From contig JAXDDX010000055.1 in the NCBI GenBank assembly GCA_034670405.1, positions 806,001 through 870,000 of the forward strand: DNA of 64,000 nucleotides, written 5' to 3'. The translations under genes were made by a program, and so were the position numbers. The DNA comes from Hoplostethus atlanticus (lineage: Eukaryota; Chordata; Actinopteri; Trachichthyiformes; Trachichthyidae). The notes under the pieces are model-generated. The model was given only the letters and a program-made list of their open reading frames with translations, made no database searches and was not told the DNA's origin. Below are positions 21,035 to 32,078 of this stretch, piece after piece; positions within the stretch are counted from its first letter, which is position 1; every line of letters starts with the position of its first letter.

Positions 21035-21318
21035 AGTAGTATACCCGCCAGAATTCTTGTTCTAAACAGCCTGCGAACTCTGTGATATATATCTCAAATT
21101 ATCAAGATGTCTATCCGGACGGTACTAAAATTATCAGTGCACCCGTGAGTTTGCTGAAAAACAGTAGGTATTTGGGGCCGGAATTATTACTGGGGTAGGA
21201 GGGAAAAAATCACTGACATGGCCGTTCCGGACGGGATTAAAATTACTGAATAGTGCTGTAATAAATTGAATTACCTGACCTCCCCTAGAGAAACTAATCC
21301 CGTCCGAATGGGGCTTTA

Positions 21319-22207
21319 GATAGCAATCAATATGACAGCCATCTAAAAATGCTTTAGCTTCCCTCATTCTATGGCTAGGTCTGCACGAATTCTGCAAATG
21401 ACTACAGCTTGCATCTAGTTTGAATAAAAAAGCAAAACCCACAGTGGCAAAGTTGCAGTAAGTTTAACTTTGATTACATTACTTACCTGGAGGATGACTC
21501 TGTGCTCCAGTCATTGTATTGCAGGCTATAAATCAAGCAATATTCCATTAGAGGTGCCCCTGCAGACACTTTAAAGCTAGCCACACAGCCATTATCTACT
21601 CGTTTAGCTTGTAAATAATGTATTAGTAAGTACTGTTAACGTTTTCTAGCGCACAGTTTCTTTATGTGCCGCCAAAAGGGAGCTGCGCGGTCACAGAAAA
21701 ATCCCCCTGCCAATGTACGTCGAAACTTTGAGCTCAAGTTACACAGCGTTTGGTTAGCTAACCCATACCCGGCCACAGCCATGTCAATTCAAATAGTGCT
21801 GAGATTCTAACGATAATTCTAAAAAATGAATATCTATCACACAATCACTGGTTCGGCCTACAGTTACAAAGCTTAAATTCAAGTTTCGAATAAAGTGCTG
21901 ATAACTAACACTAACGTTAGCTTCCTAACATCGTTAACGCACATCTACTTGCTAGCTAGCGAACGGCGGCTCGGTTGTAATGCAGCTGGTTATAATCAGT
22001 GCAAAAAAGTCTCAAAAATGTCAACAACACATCAATATTAACAAATCTGATACAAATATCTAGTAACAACTGTCAAAAATGAGTGTAATTAGACTCACCG
22101 CTCTCTCGTTTGCAGTCTCCAAGTGAGTGTGGAAAAATGGCGTCTCGAAAAATTCTTTCTTGAGCGGATGGAAATAGTAGCACTGAGAGGTGTTAGGGTT
22201 AGGTTAG
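21319..22207. other. No gene seen; short telomere-like tract at the end
   Basis: AT-rich DNA with several GTTAACGTTAGC-like scraps, no supportable coding region. At 22189-22213 a short run (GTTAGGGTTAGGTTAGGTTAGG in pattern) resembles degenerate telomeric repeats but is too short to carry weight. Confidence 0.4.
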
Positions 22208-22621
22208 GTTAGGTTGCCTTTGGGCAATAGGGGAATTTTCATGTCCCACAGTTGCAGTACTTTGTTTTTGAGATCGAGGAGGGCATGGTGTTTTTCCAGA
22301 AAATCCCAACCTAATATGACTGGCTGGTAAGCACCTCTGAGAACTTCAAATTCCTGCTGCCATACCTGTTTTCCAAGTCTGATTCCAATGGTTAACTTGC
22401 CTAAGATGTCCAGGCGCTGTCAATTGACTGAACGAGCTGGCACAGAGGAGGGTATCATGGGGCATTTTTTTCAAAGCTGGGTGAGAGTTTCGTAAATCTT
22501 CGCTCACAATGGAGACAAACGAGCCAGAGTCAATTAAAGCACACACTTCAATGCCCTCAACAATAGCGAAGATGTTAGAAGAAACAGAGCAATGAGGTTG
22601 TGAGTCATGGTCATCAAGCAT
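22208..22621 (-). pseudogene. Gypsy-type retropepsin fragment
   Basis: On the minus strand the first frame (22430-22621) has VEGIEVCALIDSGSFVSIVS, with the D-S-G active site of retroviral-type aspartic proteases. After a one-base shift near 22420, a second frame gives LGKLTIGIRLGKQVWQQEF and VILGWDFLEKHHALLDL; the ILGWDFL element marks the end of this protease type in Gypsy retrotransposons. No gag, reverse transcriptase or LTR was found beside it. Confidence 0.7.
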
Positions 22622-24088
22622 TAACTGTGGGGTATCATTCTGGGGCTGTGATGCAGTAGCTGATGTTTGCCCCTCAACAGCAGTTAATGAATGTTTCCCT
22701 GTCGGTTGTAAATATGTAAATAATAACTGTAAATATTGTAAATATATTTTTAGTAAATTAACTCAAATATATGAATTAACTTAACTTCTAAACCTTACAG
22801 TAGTATTAGTAGTATTTTGGCTACTGTATGGTACAATAGTATTTGGGTTACAATAAGAGTTGTGTGCTATATTGTCTTTATTGTCATATATTATGGGCGA
22901 TGATGTAATGTGATGCCATAAGATATATCATGAATCCGTCCTGAGCAAGTAGCAGGACTGCGGTGGTCTCTGCTCGCACCTCTCCCTTTGTGTGGCCCCG
23001 CGGTGGTCGGGTTAATGAAGCCTACGGCGGCAAACCTGACTGCAGGAGCACTGCAGGCGGAAGTGCGCGGAGAGACGGGGCTCTCATGCTGTAACTGGAG
23101 TACTGAGCTGCAGTATTACACTATGTGGGTCTCTGGCAACATTTCAGTTCAACTCCTGTCAGTTTAATAGGACAAGAATGGAACCGGTTTTAGACGTAGG
23201 CTACGCTATATGAAATATAACAGTTGCTTGTCTTTCATCTCACGAATCACCTGAATGTAGAATAAACTTTTCCATCATATAAAGAGGCGCCTTTTAAGCA
23301 CCATTTGGTGTCTCTTAAGCATTAAAGTGGATATTTAATGATATTTAATTTCATAGGTGCCTTTCTCTGACTTTTTCAAATGGGACCAAACTGATGAATC
23401 TAATCTTTCACCCTGAGATCCAGACCCATGAAAACATATGATTACTCTTGTGATGTGGATTTTGGACCCGCCGGCAATACACCCATGGCCCATTTTGGGG
23501 TCTCCAACCATAGTTGAAGCAAAGTCCAACTTGTCAGGTTCATGTCTTTGATTCATTGAATGAGATTCTCTCCGCTAACCTCCCATCCATAATTACTTGA
23601 ACAATAGGAATTCACTCTCTGTGGGAGAGTCATGTTTCAGCTTCATGAGAGACATCGTGGACCCAGAAAGCACCAGCATGTAAAAATGAGGCTGTCAGTA
23701 CACGGGCATGATTTATTAAAAACAAGCTTTAGACCTGAGCTGCATGTTGTGCTCCTTCACTCACCAGAATGCTGCATTCAGCTGTTAAAATGGTAAAAGT
23801 GTAGGCAGAACGCCCCCTACTGGTGTGGGTTGAGAACCAGTTTGCAGCCCAGTCACTCTCCAGTGAGCTGATGGCTTCAGGGCCACCAACAATATCAAGA
23901 CATAAGACACACTACAGGAGCTACAGGAACCGAACCGACACTAATGGAGCTAATGAGGACGGGAGGCAGCACTGGGGTTAAAGGTTTATTTAGAAATGAT
24001 TATAAAAAAGTTAATTAAAGTGAAATCTTAATACTACAAGAACTATTTTAAAAATGTGTACTACACTACAACACACACACAGGGGTCT
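22622..24088. other. No gene seen
   Basis: I see no supportable coding region. TGTAAATA-like motifs cluster at 22708-22750 and a short CA run lies at 24068-24081. Confidence 0.4.
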
Positions 24089-24707
24089 TTAGACACAGCA
24101 GCGTTTGGCTGGTGGCAGGGCTCCCTCTCTCTGTGCAGCTCTCTTTCGCCCCCTGATGGCAGAAGTTTTGTCTGCAGAGCAAACAGCTGCTTTCCCTCGC
24201 TCCATCTTCCTCTCTTTGAGGATGGCCCGGATGTTTCTGGCCCACTTTGGAGCAGCTTGTCCCATAAGCAGCACCCTCAGAAAGCACTGAGGACTGTTGG
24301 ACACCTTTGGGTGCCAAGCAGCGTGGCTGTATTGTCCAGTCTCCTCAACAGTGTGGCCAGGAGTCTGGGTGGTCTGGTTGGGTTACATTACATTACAGTC
24401 ATTTAACAGATGACACTGAGAGTCTCATACTCTACCAACTGAGCTAACAGAGTGTCTATGGACTCACAGGGATGCTCATTGTTGGGAGCTTAGCCAGGAT
24501 CATCCTCATGCCGTTGGGCTTGTTGGGGTCCTGGACCAGGTTGGACCGCCACAAGGATTTATCCTGGTACTGGACATGGTCCAGTGGCTTTGCAAGAGAG
24601 GAGCTTGGTGCTCTGACTCTCTGCAGGATCATCCTGAGGGAGTTTGGCCTGTTGGGATCCTTTACTGGCATGGATCTCCACACAAAGGAGGAGTCCTGTT
24701 GATCAAT
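24089..24707 (-). CDS. Unrecognised two-exon reading frame, 3' part of a gene
   Basis: Exon 24468-24707 follows an acceptor (CCCATCAG) and encodes two imperfect copies of a motif, WRSMPVKDPNRPNSLRMIL and WRSNLVQDPNKPNGMRMIL, about 40 residues apart. It ends at a GTGAGT donor (24462-24467). Exon 24089-24373 starts after CCAACCAG in the same phase, continues through QCFLRVLLMGQAAPKW to a basic stretch (RGRKRAAQ) and stops at TAA (24089-24091). If not spliced, the first frame would end a few codons later. The repeated motif and clean splicing suggest a real gene, but I do not recognise the family and see no upstream exons. The basic tail could be a nuclear localisation signal; that is inference. 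Confidence 0.5.
24374..24467 (-). repeat. 94-base intron made mostly of a tRNA-like SINE
   Basis: On the minus strand the intron contains GTTAGCTCAGTTGGTAGAGT, the CTCTCAG anticodon-type loop and a degraded B box. This is the same family as 8892-8964 and 32070-32142. About 73 of the 94 bases are tRNA-like (24381-24453). The tail ACATTACAGTCATTTAACAG is a motif scattered through teleost genomes. Confidence 0.6.
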
Positions 24708-24797
24708 CTGATGGGCAAAACATAGTGCTGCTTTGGCTGATCCCCAAACAACTTCATGAAAGAGGCCTATGTGGTCTATTTCAACATAGACTTGCAT

Positions 24798-25470
24798 TAC
24801 AACAAGTTCAAAGTTTATTCATCAAATGAACAGTAACAGTACACAGTATCGGTTGCTCTTCTCAGCAACAAGGAAAAAAAAAGTACAATAAATACAAGTA
24901 CATTTAAATAAAAATACAATAAAGTCAAATAAAAGTGTCTAGTTAAGATAAAGTGACATTGCACAATTAAAGTGACAGTTTGTATTAGTATCTACAGTAT
25001 ACAATACAATGTAGTTATACATTAAATCAACAATAAATCCATGAATGCATATTGCATGGTTTGGGTTTCTTTTTTTACTTTCAGATATTTATTTAAAGTT
25101 GAAGGCAAGGATAGAAATTCATCAAACATTCAAATAAAACTGAAAATTGGGTCATTGAGTATTATAACATCCAATACCTTCATACATTCATGCAATGAGT
25201 GGATAGCAAAAAGTAATGGGGTTTTTAAAGGAAAAAAGAAAATCGCCTTTCTGCCTCCCGTTGGTATTATTAAAACATTTTTAAAATAAAATGTATTTTT
25301 ATTACCAGTCGTGCTTAAGGATTTAACAACGTTATTACATTTTGAGATTCAGAATATTAACATTTAGAAACAAAATAATTACCATACAATATAAAGAAAA
25401 TCACGAGATTCATCAGCCTTTTCCTTGTGATAAAAATAACAAAATACATGCGTTACACATCTAAAGCCAA
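24798..25470. other. AT-rich stretch, no gene seen
   Basis: No coding signal. A 31-base block at 25240-25270 (CGCCTTTCTGCCTCCCGTTG at its centre) returns as a direct repeat at 25836-25866. Confidence 0.4.
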
Positions 25471-25606
25471 GAGCCAATCAGCTGCCTACGTAGCGTCAAA
25501 GCCCGTCGCCCTTTCGTTGTGATTGGTCGATGGTCACATCACGTTCGATACTTTTAAAACGATTTTTGTTTTTGTTTTGATTCAAATCAGTTTTCTCCTG
25601 GTAAGT
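25471..25606 (+). promoter_or_regulatory. Possible CCAAT-box promoter and first exon
   Basis: A CCAAT box (25474-25478) and an inverted one (ATTGG, 25522-25526) flank the CpG-containing stretch TACGTAGCGTC/CCCGTCGCCC. A consensus GTAAGT donor follows at 25601-25606. The paired CCAAT boxes could drive the minus-strand frame at 24089-24707, a plus-strand transcript, or both. No TATA box is placed well for either direction. Confidence 0.35.
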
Positions 25607-25975
25607 GAACTGTTCAGACGGGTTTACTTCGTTCGGAGGAGTTTCGGTCACTTTCGTGTTTCAGAGACTTTTAAACACTTTTCTCTCGTCTTTGATGTTC
25701 CTCTGCAGGTGTCTGGATGCTTTTTATCAGCTTAACGTTACTTAGACCTAGCATTGATACAGCCGTTCACTTGTACGGGAAAGCGGCATGCAAAACATAT
25801 TTTTGAACGCCGTTCAAATGTTTTTCTCTTAATAAAAATCGCCTTTCTGCCTCCCGTTGGTATTAAAGTCAAAGATTTGGTATCACTTTGAAAGAAGCAC
25901 CAACACAGCAGTCTTTTCTGTTTCTAATATTCACCTCTCCCATGGTTTTGTGTGTCTGTTGACTCATTTATCGCA

Positions 25976-27075
25976 GCACTACAAGGTCCGAAGCAGTTCA
26001 GTGTGTCGTGCAGTGACCTGCGGTTCCTCTGGTGTGCGAATGGATTCTGCTGATGATGACATCACAGAGACGCTCACCAACCAGAGACAAGCAGCGATAC
26101 ACCATTCTCGCCATACACCATTACCCTTTCTCACTAGTGGTGTTGATTCCAATTTAACCAACACCAGAACCTCAACACTTAACTCTAAAATACCTTAACA
26201 CCAGAATATTAACGACCACTTGATTAGTTGATGTAATTGAGACCTCCAAATATGCTGTCCTCATTAAAGTGAATTTTGTGAATAGTATTGTCATGGCACA
26301 TATGTCCTTATCATTTTCCAATAATGTGTAATGAGTAATGGGTCATTTACAATAAAAAGGCCATAAATGACAATTGAGTAAGAACATGTTTGACTAAGAA
26401 TGTGATGAGTGATTTTGTGATGACTAATAGTGGGCGTCCCTGTAACTGTTTGTTCCTTTCTTAAAGGTTTTCAGAGTGGAGGGGGAGTGGACCGTTGACC
26501 CTACCATCCTCATCACTAAACTTATGCAGGAAGACACCGCGGCGGTAACTGCGCGTGACAGACGAGCTATATGGACATAACGTTTCCAGGAGCAAGCAGT
26601 ACTACTGCAGCAGAAGGAGCTGGAGGTCCAGCCGAAATGGGAGAAGCTGCAGGAACTTCTGGTGAACAAGTGCCACTTATGGACATTGCCGGTGATGAGT
26701 TGATACAGTTTGCAAGTGAGCAATGTGGTGACAACCTGTGCAGAAACAAAAGAAAGGTTGCCAAGGACAAAAAAGGGCAAGTTGTAGAACTGTCTGTTGG
26801 CGTTTGGTGATGGCGTTATGGTTTTTGTTTTTGTTCTTGTGTTGCAATCGTGATGATAGTTGGATGTTCATATCGGCAAATATTGTAATTGAGTTTTGTA
26901 CATACAGAGAGCAGCGTTTGTTTCAGTTATTCAATCCATCTGCAAAGAGTTAATTGAGGTTTGATTGAATTGTTAAATAAGTTTATGAGTTAATCTTTAT
27001 TCCCTACCGTAGTTATTATTAATGTGTTTATATTTCCTCTTACAAAATACAATAAAGTTGTATTTGTTAATTGGC
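25976..27075 (+). other. Possible short plus-strand transcript, product unknown
   Basis: An acceptor-like TTTATCGCAG (25968-25976) precedes a frame from ATG 26041 beginning MDSADDDITETLTNQRQ. A second acceptor with a pyrimidine tract (TTCCTTTCTTAAAG) ends at 26466. An AATAAA signal lies at 27051-27056. Downstream frames (for example 26571-26810, starting MDITFPGASSTTAAEG) show no known domain. The signals line up with the candidate promoter at 25.5 kb, but coding potential is unproven. Confidence 0.25.
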
Positions 27076-27179
27076 TGTTTGTGTATTTGGCAGTGGATGG
27101 GGTGGTACAGTGTGGGTTGGGTGGGTAGACTGATTTGGTGAATGCCCAGGTATATCTGAATTACAGTTTTTTTTTGATT

Positions 27180-28125
27180 GCTTTGACTCAATTTGCACAA
27201 CAGAGTTTCAATGTGCAAAACTCTTAACACAGAATGCTATACTGCTCATTTTGGGTTCAAAATCTAATATAGCAGGCAAAATATAAATACCAGTGTCAAA
27301 TGAGAGAATATTATATGCAAAAGTTTATCATAGCACCAGAACATTGGATATGTTCATCGTTGAAGTTTAATTATTGGTGCATTTTCAAATACAATGGCCA
27401 TTATCAAATAATGCTGTCAAACACTAAATAATTGTCATCAAAAAAGACTATGCAAGGGTCATTTCCTCATAAGGACTTCAAATGAAGTACAGCAAGCATC
27501 CCCTGTGATCCTTTGTGATAGACTGAGGTATATATATATGTAGCTTGTGTTTTTATGTAAGACAAACAAAATATTAGATTACAGTAGATTACTGTATATG
27601 AAAGAAATCATACAGTAATGCAGTAATAAACTCAACTGAATTTTACAGTAAAAACAAAAACAACAGTAAAAGCAAAAACAACAGTAAAAACAAATGCATT
27701 TCAGTGCTTAAGCAGCATTTTGCCTCTCTGCTGCATTTGGCCACAGAATCGGCCTCATCGGCCTGCTCCATGTTGTCAGAAACTGCCATTCAGGTTTCTA
27801 AACAGCCTTTTATGTAGTGATGATGAGATTATCAATTGTGTTGCAATGCTACTAACCTGGGCAAAGTTGATGGAAGTGATGAGACATGGCTACAAACACC
27901 TGATGAACTGATTTAGTGACCTGCGTTTGTAGTAATAAGCATTGCAACATTGTTGTAATGTTAGGTGGCTGTACTCTGAGGATGGAGCAGATGATTTAGA
28001 GTTTTGCACTTTGTATGTCAGCATAGGATGTAGTGTCTTAAGAGTATGAATTTTGAAAGTCAGTTCGGCACTTTGCATTTAGAGTTTTGCACATTGAAAA
28101 TCTGTTGTGCAAATTGAGTCAAAGC
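27180..28125. mobile_element. Element with 45-base inverted ends, Tc1/mariner-like
   Basis: GCTTTGACTCAATTTGCACA begins a 45-base arm (27180-27224) that returns inverted at 28081-28125 with one mismatch. The outer text at the left (TTACAGTTTTTTTTTGATTG) resembles Tc1/mariner termini, while the right outer end is missing. The interior is AT-rich with a cluster of AAAAACAACAGTAAAA repeats near 27650-27690 and no transposase. Confidence 0.65.
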
Positions 28126-28307
28126 AGCGCCCAGTCCCACACAGGTCAGCTCGGCAGGGTGTGGGAGGGGACAGTACCTCCCCGCCCTCATCTGGCAATG
28201 GTGAAGGTATAAGCGCAGCTGAGGCCAATCAGATAATCAGGACACCACCACAGTACCACAGTAGACAGAGAGGAAGGTGGTTGCATGTCGGAGAGCGAGC
28301 CAAATGG
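28126..28307. other. Non-coding stretch with CCAAT motif
   Basis: GC-richer DNA containing GAGGCCAATCAGATAATCAG near 28220, possibly from an LTR. No partner copy was found in this window. Confidence 0.3.
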
Positions 28308-28345
28308 CTAGTTAGTTAGTTAGTTAGTTAGTTAGTTTTATTTGA
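28308..28345 (-). repeat. AACT/TAGT microsatellite at the LINE 3' end
   Basis: Run of TAGT units on the plus strand. It forms the tail of the minus-strand LINE fragment, as expected for elements that end in short tandem repeats. Confidence 0.8.
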
Positions 28346-29711
28346 CAATTTAAAAAAAAAAAGGAAAACAACAGATACACACAACACAAACTCACATACT
28401 CTTAAACACATGCCAACACATCCATGCACATCATAAATTGCCGAGGATAACACAAAAAAATGGCAAAATGACAACTTATTTCCATTGTGGTCCTCTATAA
28501 GGTGGCTATATAGCAGCGAGCAGAAAAAGCAGCGAGCAGAAAAAGTCACACCAAATGCCTATCAGCACTCCATTAAAACATAATAAATACATCACATACA
28601 ACAACAATCAATCACGTAATTAATAAATACCTAAATAAAAGCAGCAGTTATTTCCCTTGATGGCTTATTAATTAAACAAAATATTAATTAAACTTGACTT
28701 ATAAGCCAAAGCTTCACCTTTTTCTTGAACCTACTCTCCACCTGAATACCTTTTAATTTCATTTGGCAGCTTGTTCCATTCTTCTGCACCGGTGTTTTGA
28801 AAAGTATTCTTACCTGCCTTAGTTTTGTAACACAATGTTTTTAGGTTGGCAATACTGGAACGGGTGTTGTAGTCATGACCCTCACTAATATAGCTGACGT
28901 AGCCAGAGACATAGCTTGGGGCTGAGTTATGCAGAATTTTATAAATAAGACTGGTTTTGAGTTGTGCAACTCTTTTTGGGACTCTAAGCCAATTTCATAG
29001 TTTAAAATGACTATCTTCCAAATGAGTCCTAGGATGTAGCTTCAGTACTACTCTCACCAATCTATTCTGGGATGTTTGTAGTTTATCTTTGAGAGATTGT
29101 GACGTGCCACTATACCACGAGGTACAGGCATAATCATACTGGCTCTGAACTAAGGCTGTTGCAAGTGTCCTCATGGTTCCTATGTCAAGGTATTTAGTTA
29201 TTCTAGCCAGATATTTTGTTCTTGAATTGACCTTGCCCAATACCTTGACTGCCATGTTGTCCCCAGACACTTGCTGGTCTAATTCACAGCCCAAGTAATT
29301 CACTGTACTTTTTGCCTTGATCTTTATACCATTGCACATGGTTTCAGTCTTGCCCAGGTGAAGAGACAATTTATTGTCCGACAGCCACTTACTGATATTA
29401 GCCAATTCTGTGCTCAATGACTGTTCTACGACATCTTTGTTTTTGTGGGACATGAGTAGGGCAGAATCATCAGCAAATAAAAACAAAGGACAAGAACAGG
29501 CCGATTGCATGTCATTTATATAAAGTAAAAACAAAAGTGGTACTAGGATGCTCCCTTGGGGGACTCCACAGCTGATTTCCTTTGGATTTGAAACTGTACT
29601 GAAACTGGCTGTACTGACATACTGAACACAGAACAAAAACTGATACCAGGTTGCTTTAGGACCTATCAACAGTGACAAGGGATTTTTTTTTTCAATTCTC
29701 CAATGGAGCAA
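28346..29711 (-). mobile_element. 5'-truncated non-LTR retrotransposon (LINE)
   Basis: The minus strand encodes the C-terminal half of a reverse transcriptase. Motifs in order are ISCGVPQGSILVPLLFLLYI, the catalytic LFLFADDSALL, a NKLSLHLGKTE block, VNYLGCELDQQ and the thumb-like YDYACTSWYSG. An in-frame TGA near 28992 interrupts the frame, which otherwise runs on through ATLEQTWN-type tail sequence (TGAEEWNKLPNEI) to a stop at 28731. The endonuclease and the first half of the polymerase are missing, the usual 5' truncation of LINE copies. The clade cannot be fixed from this piece; a jockey-like group is likely. Confidence 0.85.
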
Positions 29712-30263
29712 AAGTCACTTTGCGATTTATGGCTTCAGTAGTTATTGTAAGAGCCATCAGTGACCTCATCAACCATTTGAATTTTTTTAAGGACAGGCTT
29801 TGCAAGGAAGTCATTGGTTTATATATGTATATATATATATATCACACCGTATATTTTTTAGATCATCAATGAACCAACCATAATGATAGACAAGTCATCT
29901 GAAATGGAACAGAACTAGTTAGCTGTACCCCCACAGTTACCTGGATGCCCCCCTTGTATGGAAAGGATCCTTGGTCACAAAAATTGCAAAACGTAAACGT
30001 GTATTATCCCTTCAGAGAAAATAACAGGTGATTTAACAATACAGTATAATCACCCTCACTTACGTGAGCATACAAGTGCCGCAATGACTAAAGAGTTGAT
30101 AAAATACATCTTCATGTCTGAATTAATCACAAACACAAAACAATTAAATGAATGCAAGTATTTTTACTGAACAATAACAATTTATAAAAATAAAATAAAA
30201 AACACATTGATCTTCACTCTCCCCACATTCTACACAAAAAGTATGACTGGGAGATTTTGTCTT
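29712..30263. other. No gene seen
   Basis: AT-rich spacer with a short TATA run near 29820-29842. Confidence 0.4.
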
Positions 30264-31083
30264 TCAGTCCAGAGAAGGAAACATTATTAGAGCTAAATTG
30301 GGGTACATCTTCTCTGTGTGTCCTACAGGTGGAAGGACCTCCCAGGGCAGCAGGCTGACAGGCTGGGAAACCACACTGGAAATGTCATCGAGAGAAGGAA
30401 ACCGTATATTGGATAAATTTGGATATATCTTCTCTGATGTCTGTGCAATTGTAACCTCAGCAGGCAGTGGGCTTGGAGGTAGTGGGACCTCCCCATGCAG
30501 CGGACTGAGAGGTAGTAGGACCTCAGCAGGCAGTGGACTGGGAGGCAGTGGGATGTCAGCAGGACTGGAAGGGAGTAGTGCATCAGCAGGCAGCGGACTG
30601 GGAGGCAGTGGGACCTCCCAAGCCAGCGGACTCGGAGGCTGAGAAACCACACTGGAAATGTCATCAAGAGAGGGAAACCGTATATTGCATAAATTTGGGT
30701 ATTTCTTCTCTGATGTCTTTGCCTTAGCAATTGTAGCCTCAGCAGGCAGTGGGCTTGAAGGTAGTGGGACCTCCCAAGCCAGCGGACTGGGATGCAGTAG
30801 CACCTCAGCAGGCAGCGGACTGGGAGGCAGTGGGACCTCCCAAGCCAGCGGACTGGCAGGCAGTAGCACCTCAGCAGGCAGCGGACTGGGAGGCAGTGGG
30901 ACCTCCCAAGCCAGCGGACTGGGACGCAGTAGCACCTCAGCAGGCAGCGGACTGGGAGGCAGTGGGACCTCCCAAGCCAGCGGACTGGGACGCAGTAGCA
31001 CCTCAGCAGGCAGCGGACTAGGAGGCAGTGGGACCTCCCAAGCCAGCGGACCAGGGGGGCAGTAGCACCTCAGTGGACAACAT
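30264..31083 (-). CDS. Proline-rich tandem-repeat reading frame
   Basis: The minus-strand frame alternates two 11-residue units, SPLAWEVPLPP and SPLPAEVLLRP, giving the pattern SPLxxEVxLxP. Between repeat blocks stands a different module, YPNLCNIRFPSLDDISSVVS. It is present twice in full and a third, partial copy (YPNLALIMFPSLD) ends at a TGA (30264-30266). An ATG at 31081-31083 would lead into the repeats (MLSTEVLLPP) except that a run of six G (31054-31059, plus strand) shifts the frame by one base. The frame is otherwise free of stops. No known domain is visible. It may be the C-terminal part of a fast-evolving gene, or a minisatellite that happens to be open. Confidence 0.45.
30455..31075. 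repeat. 66-base minisatellite of paired 33-base units
   Basis: On the plus strand, CAGCGGACTGGGAGGCAGTG and CAGCGGACTGGGACGCAGTA begin alternating 33-base units, each pair making 66 bases. The right-hand copies (about 30790-31050) are almost identical; the left-hand ones are more diverged. Confidence 0.9.
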
Positions 31084-32026
31084 TCTTTTCTCTGGAGTTG
31101 TAGTGGCTGCGTTTTGCAAACAACAATTCAGTAAAGCTATTTTGGAAAGTTTCATAAATTCCATTCATAAAACATTACAAAAGTCTTACTTCTCTTACTT
31201 GTTTCCATCGCTGAGCATTCTCAATAAAACCATCCTCAGAATTCTATGATGTCACAGACTTGCATCACGATGGAGGCAGAATCCATATCAACTGAACTGA
31301 TACAAGTAAAGGAGGACATGCCATTGTGATATTTAAAGTGAAAGTTATAGCAAAAGACTCAATATGCTGTATTACTAACCTAATATACCCTGTTGGATCA
31401 CAGGGCTGCAGTGTCACCTTATGCATTGCTCTGGATGAGCCTCACCTTGGCCAAATAAACCTCAAGCAAACGTTTGTTCCACTTTAAAGCTATATCCAGT
31501 ACTAAATCATGTTTTATGAGCTGTACACATATTTGTATGACTTCTAGATGGTGAAACCTAACAATACTGGACATTAATTAAACAGTGCAGACATCATTTC
31601 AGCAGACATGCATTTGCTTCGCGCTCCATAGGTTGAAAAGTTCAACTCTGCTGCACTGCCATAGTACCGAAGATTTAGGGGTAGTATGAGCTGAGTGGGC
31701 AGAAATGTGCTGTTAATTGAAACAGATGAATGTGTGAAGACTGAAAGTTGTTTCAATTTATAATTATTTCAGAAGACATTATACATTCTGCATGAAATGC
31801 AAGGGTGCCAATAATCTTGGCCTGAAGTGTATATCTAGGAGGAACTTTTTTTTAGATATTCCTACACAGTTTATTGGTTTTACATAGGCCTATGTCAGTC
31901 AGACTTGTTTCCAATAAGGGTGGTTTTGGAATAACTGATGCTCTCCTCCTTTAGAAAGTATCTGCAATTTGCACCTTTAACACCAAGTGGCAGCAAAAGC
32001 TCACAAACACTAAGTCCAAAATTGAA

Positions 32027-32028
<2 letters not shown>
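31084..32028. other. No gene seen; possible Tc1-type end
   Basis: Non-coding. GTGCCAATAATCTTGGCCTG at 31805-31824 resembles the terminal motif of fish Tc1 elements, but no partner end is evident. Confidence 0.35.
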
Positions 32029-32064
<36 letters not shown>

Positions 32065-32078
32065 GTGTGTGTGTGCGC
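32029..32078 (+). repeat. GT microsatellite
   Basis: Long GT run with a few GC interruptions, abutting a tRNA-like repeat. Confidence 0.95.

Larger units (their letters stand above)
17645..21315 (+). mobile_element. Harbinger element (outer level of a nested stack)
   Basis: The ends are inverted repeats: AACCCCATTCGGACGGGATT at 17645 and its near-complement ATCCCGTCCGAATGGGGCT ending at 21315. TTA flanks both sides (17642-17644 and 21316-21318), the usual Harbinger duplication. A second motif, CCGGACGGGATTAAAAT, occurs subterminally at both ends. The element carries a Myb/SANT gene on the plus strand and a probable transposase exon on the minus strand, the divided layout expected for Harbinger. 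The core of the transposase is missing. Confidence 0.85.

Noticed and set aside
22189..22213. Interstitial telomere repeat
   Set aside because: Only about four degenerate TTAGG-like units, too few to separate from chance.
30455..31075. CRISPR array
   Set aside because: Regular spacing, but the units are contiguous with no unique spacers, and the host is a vertebrate.
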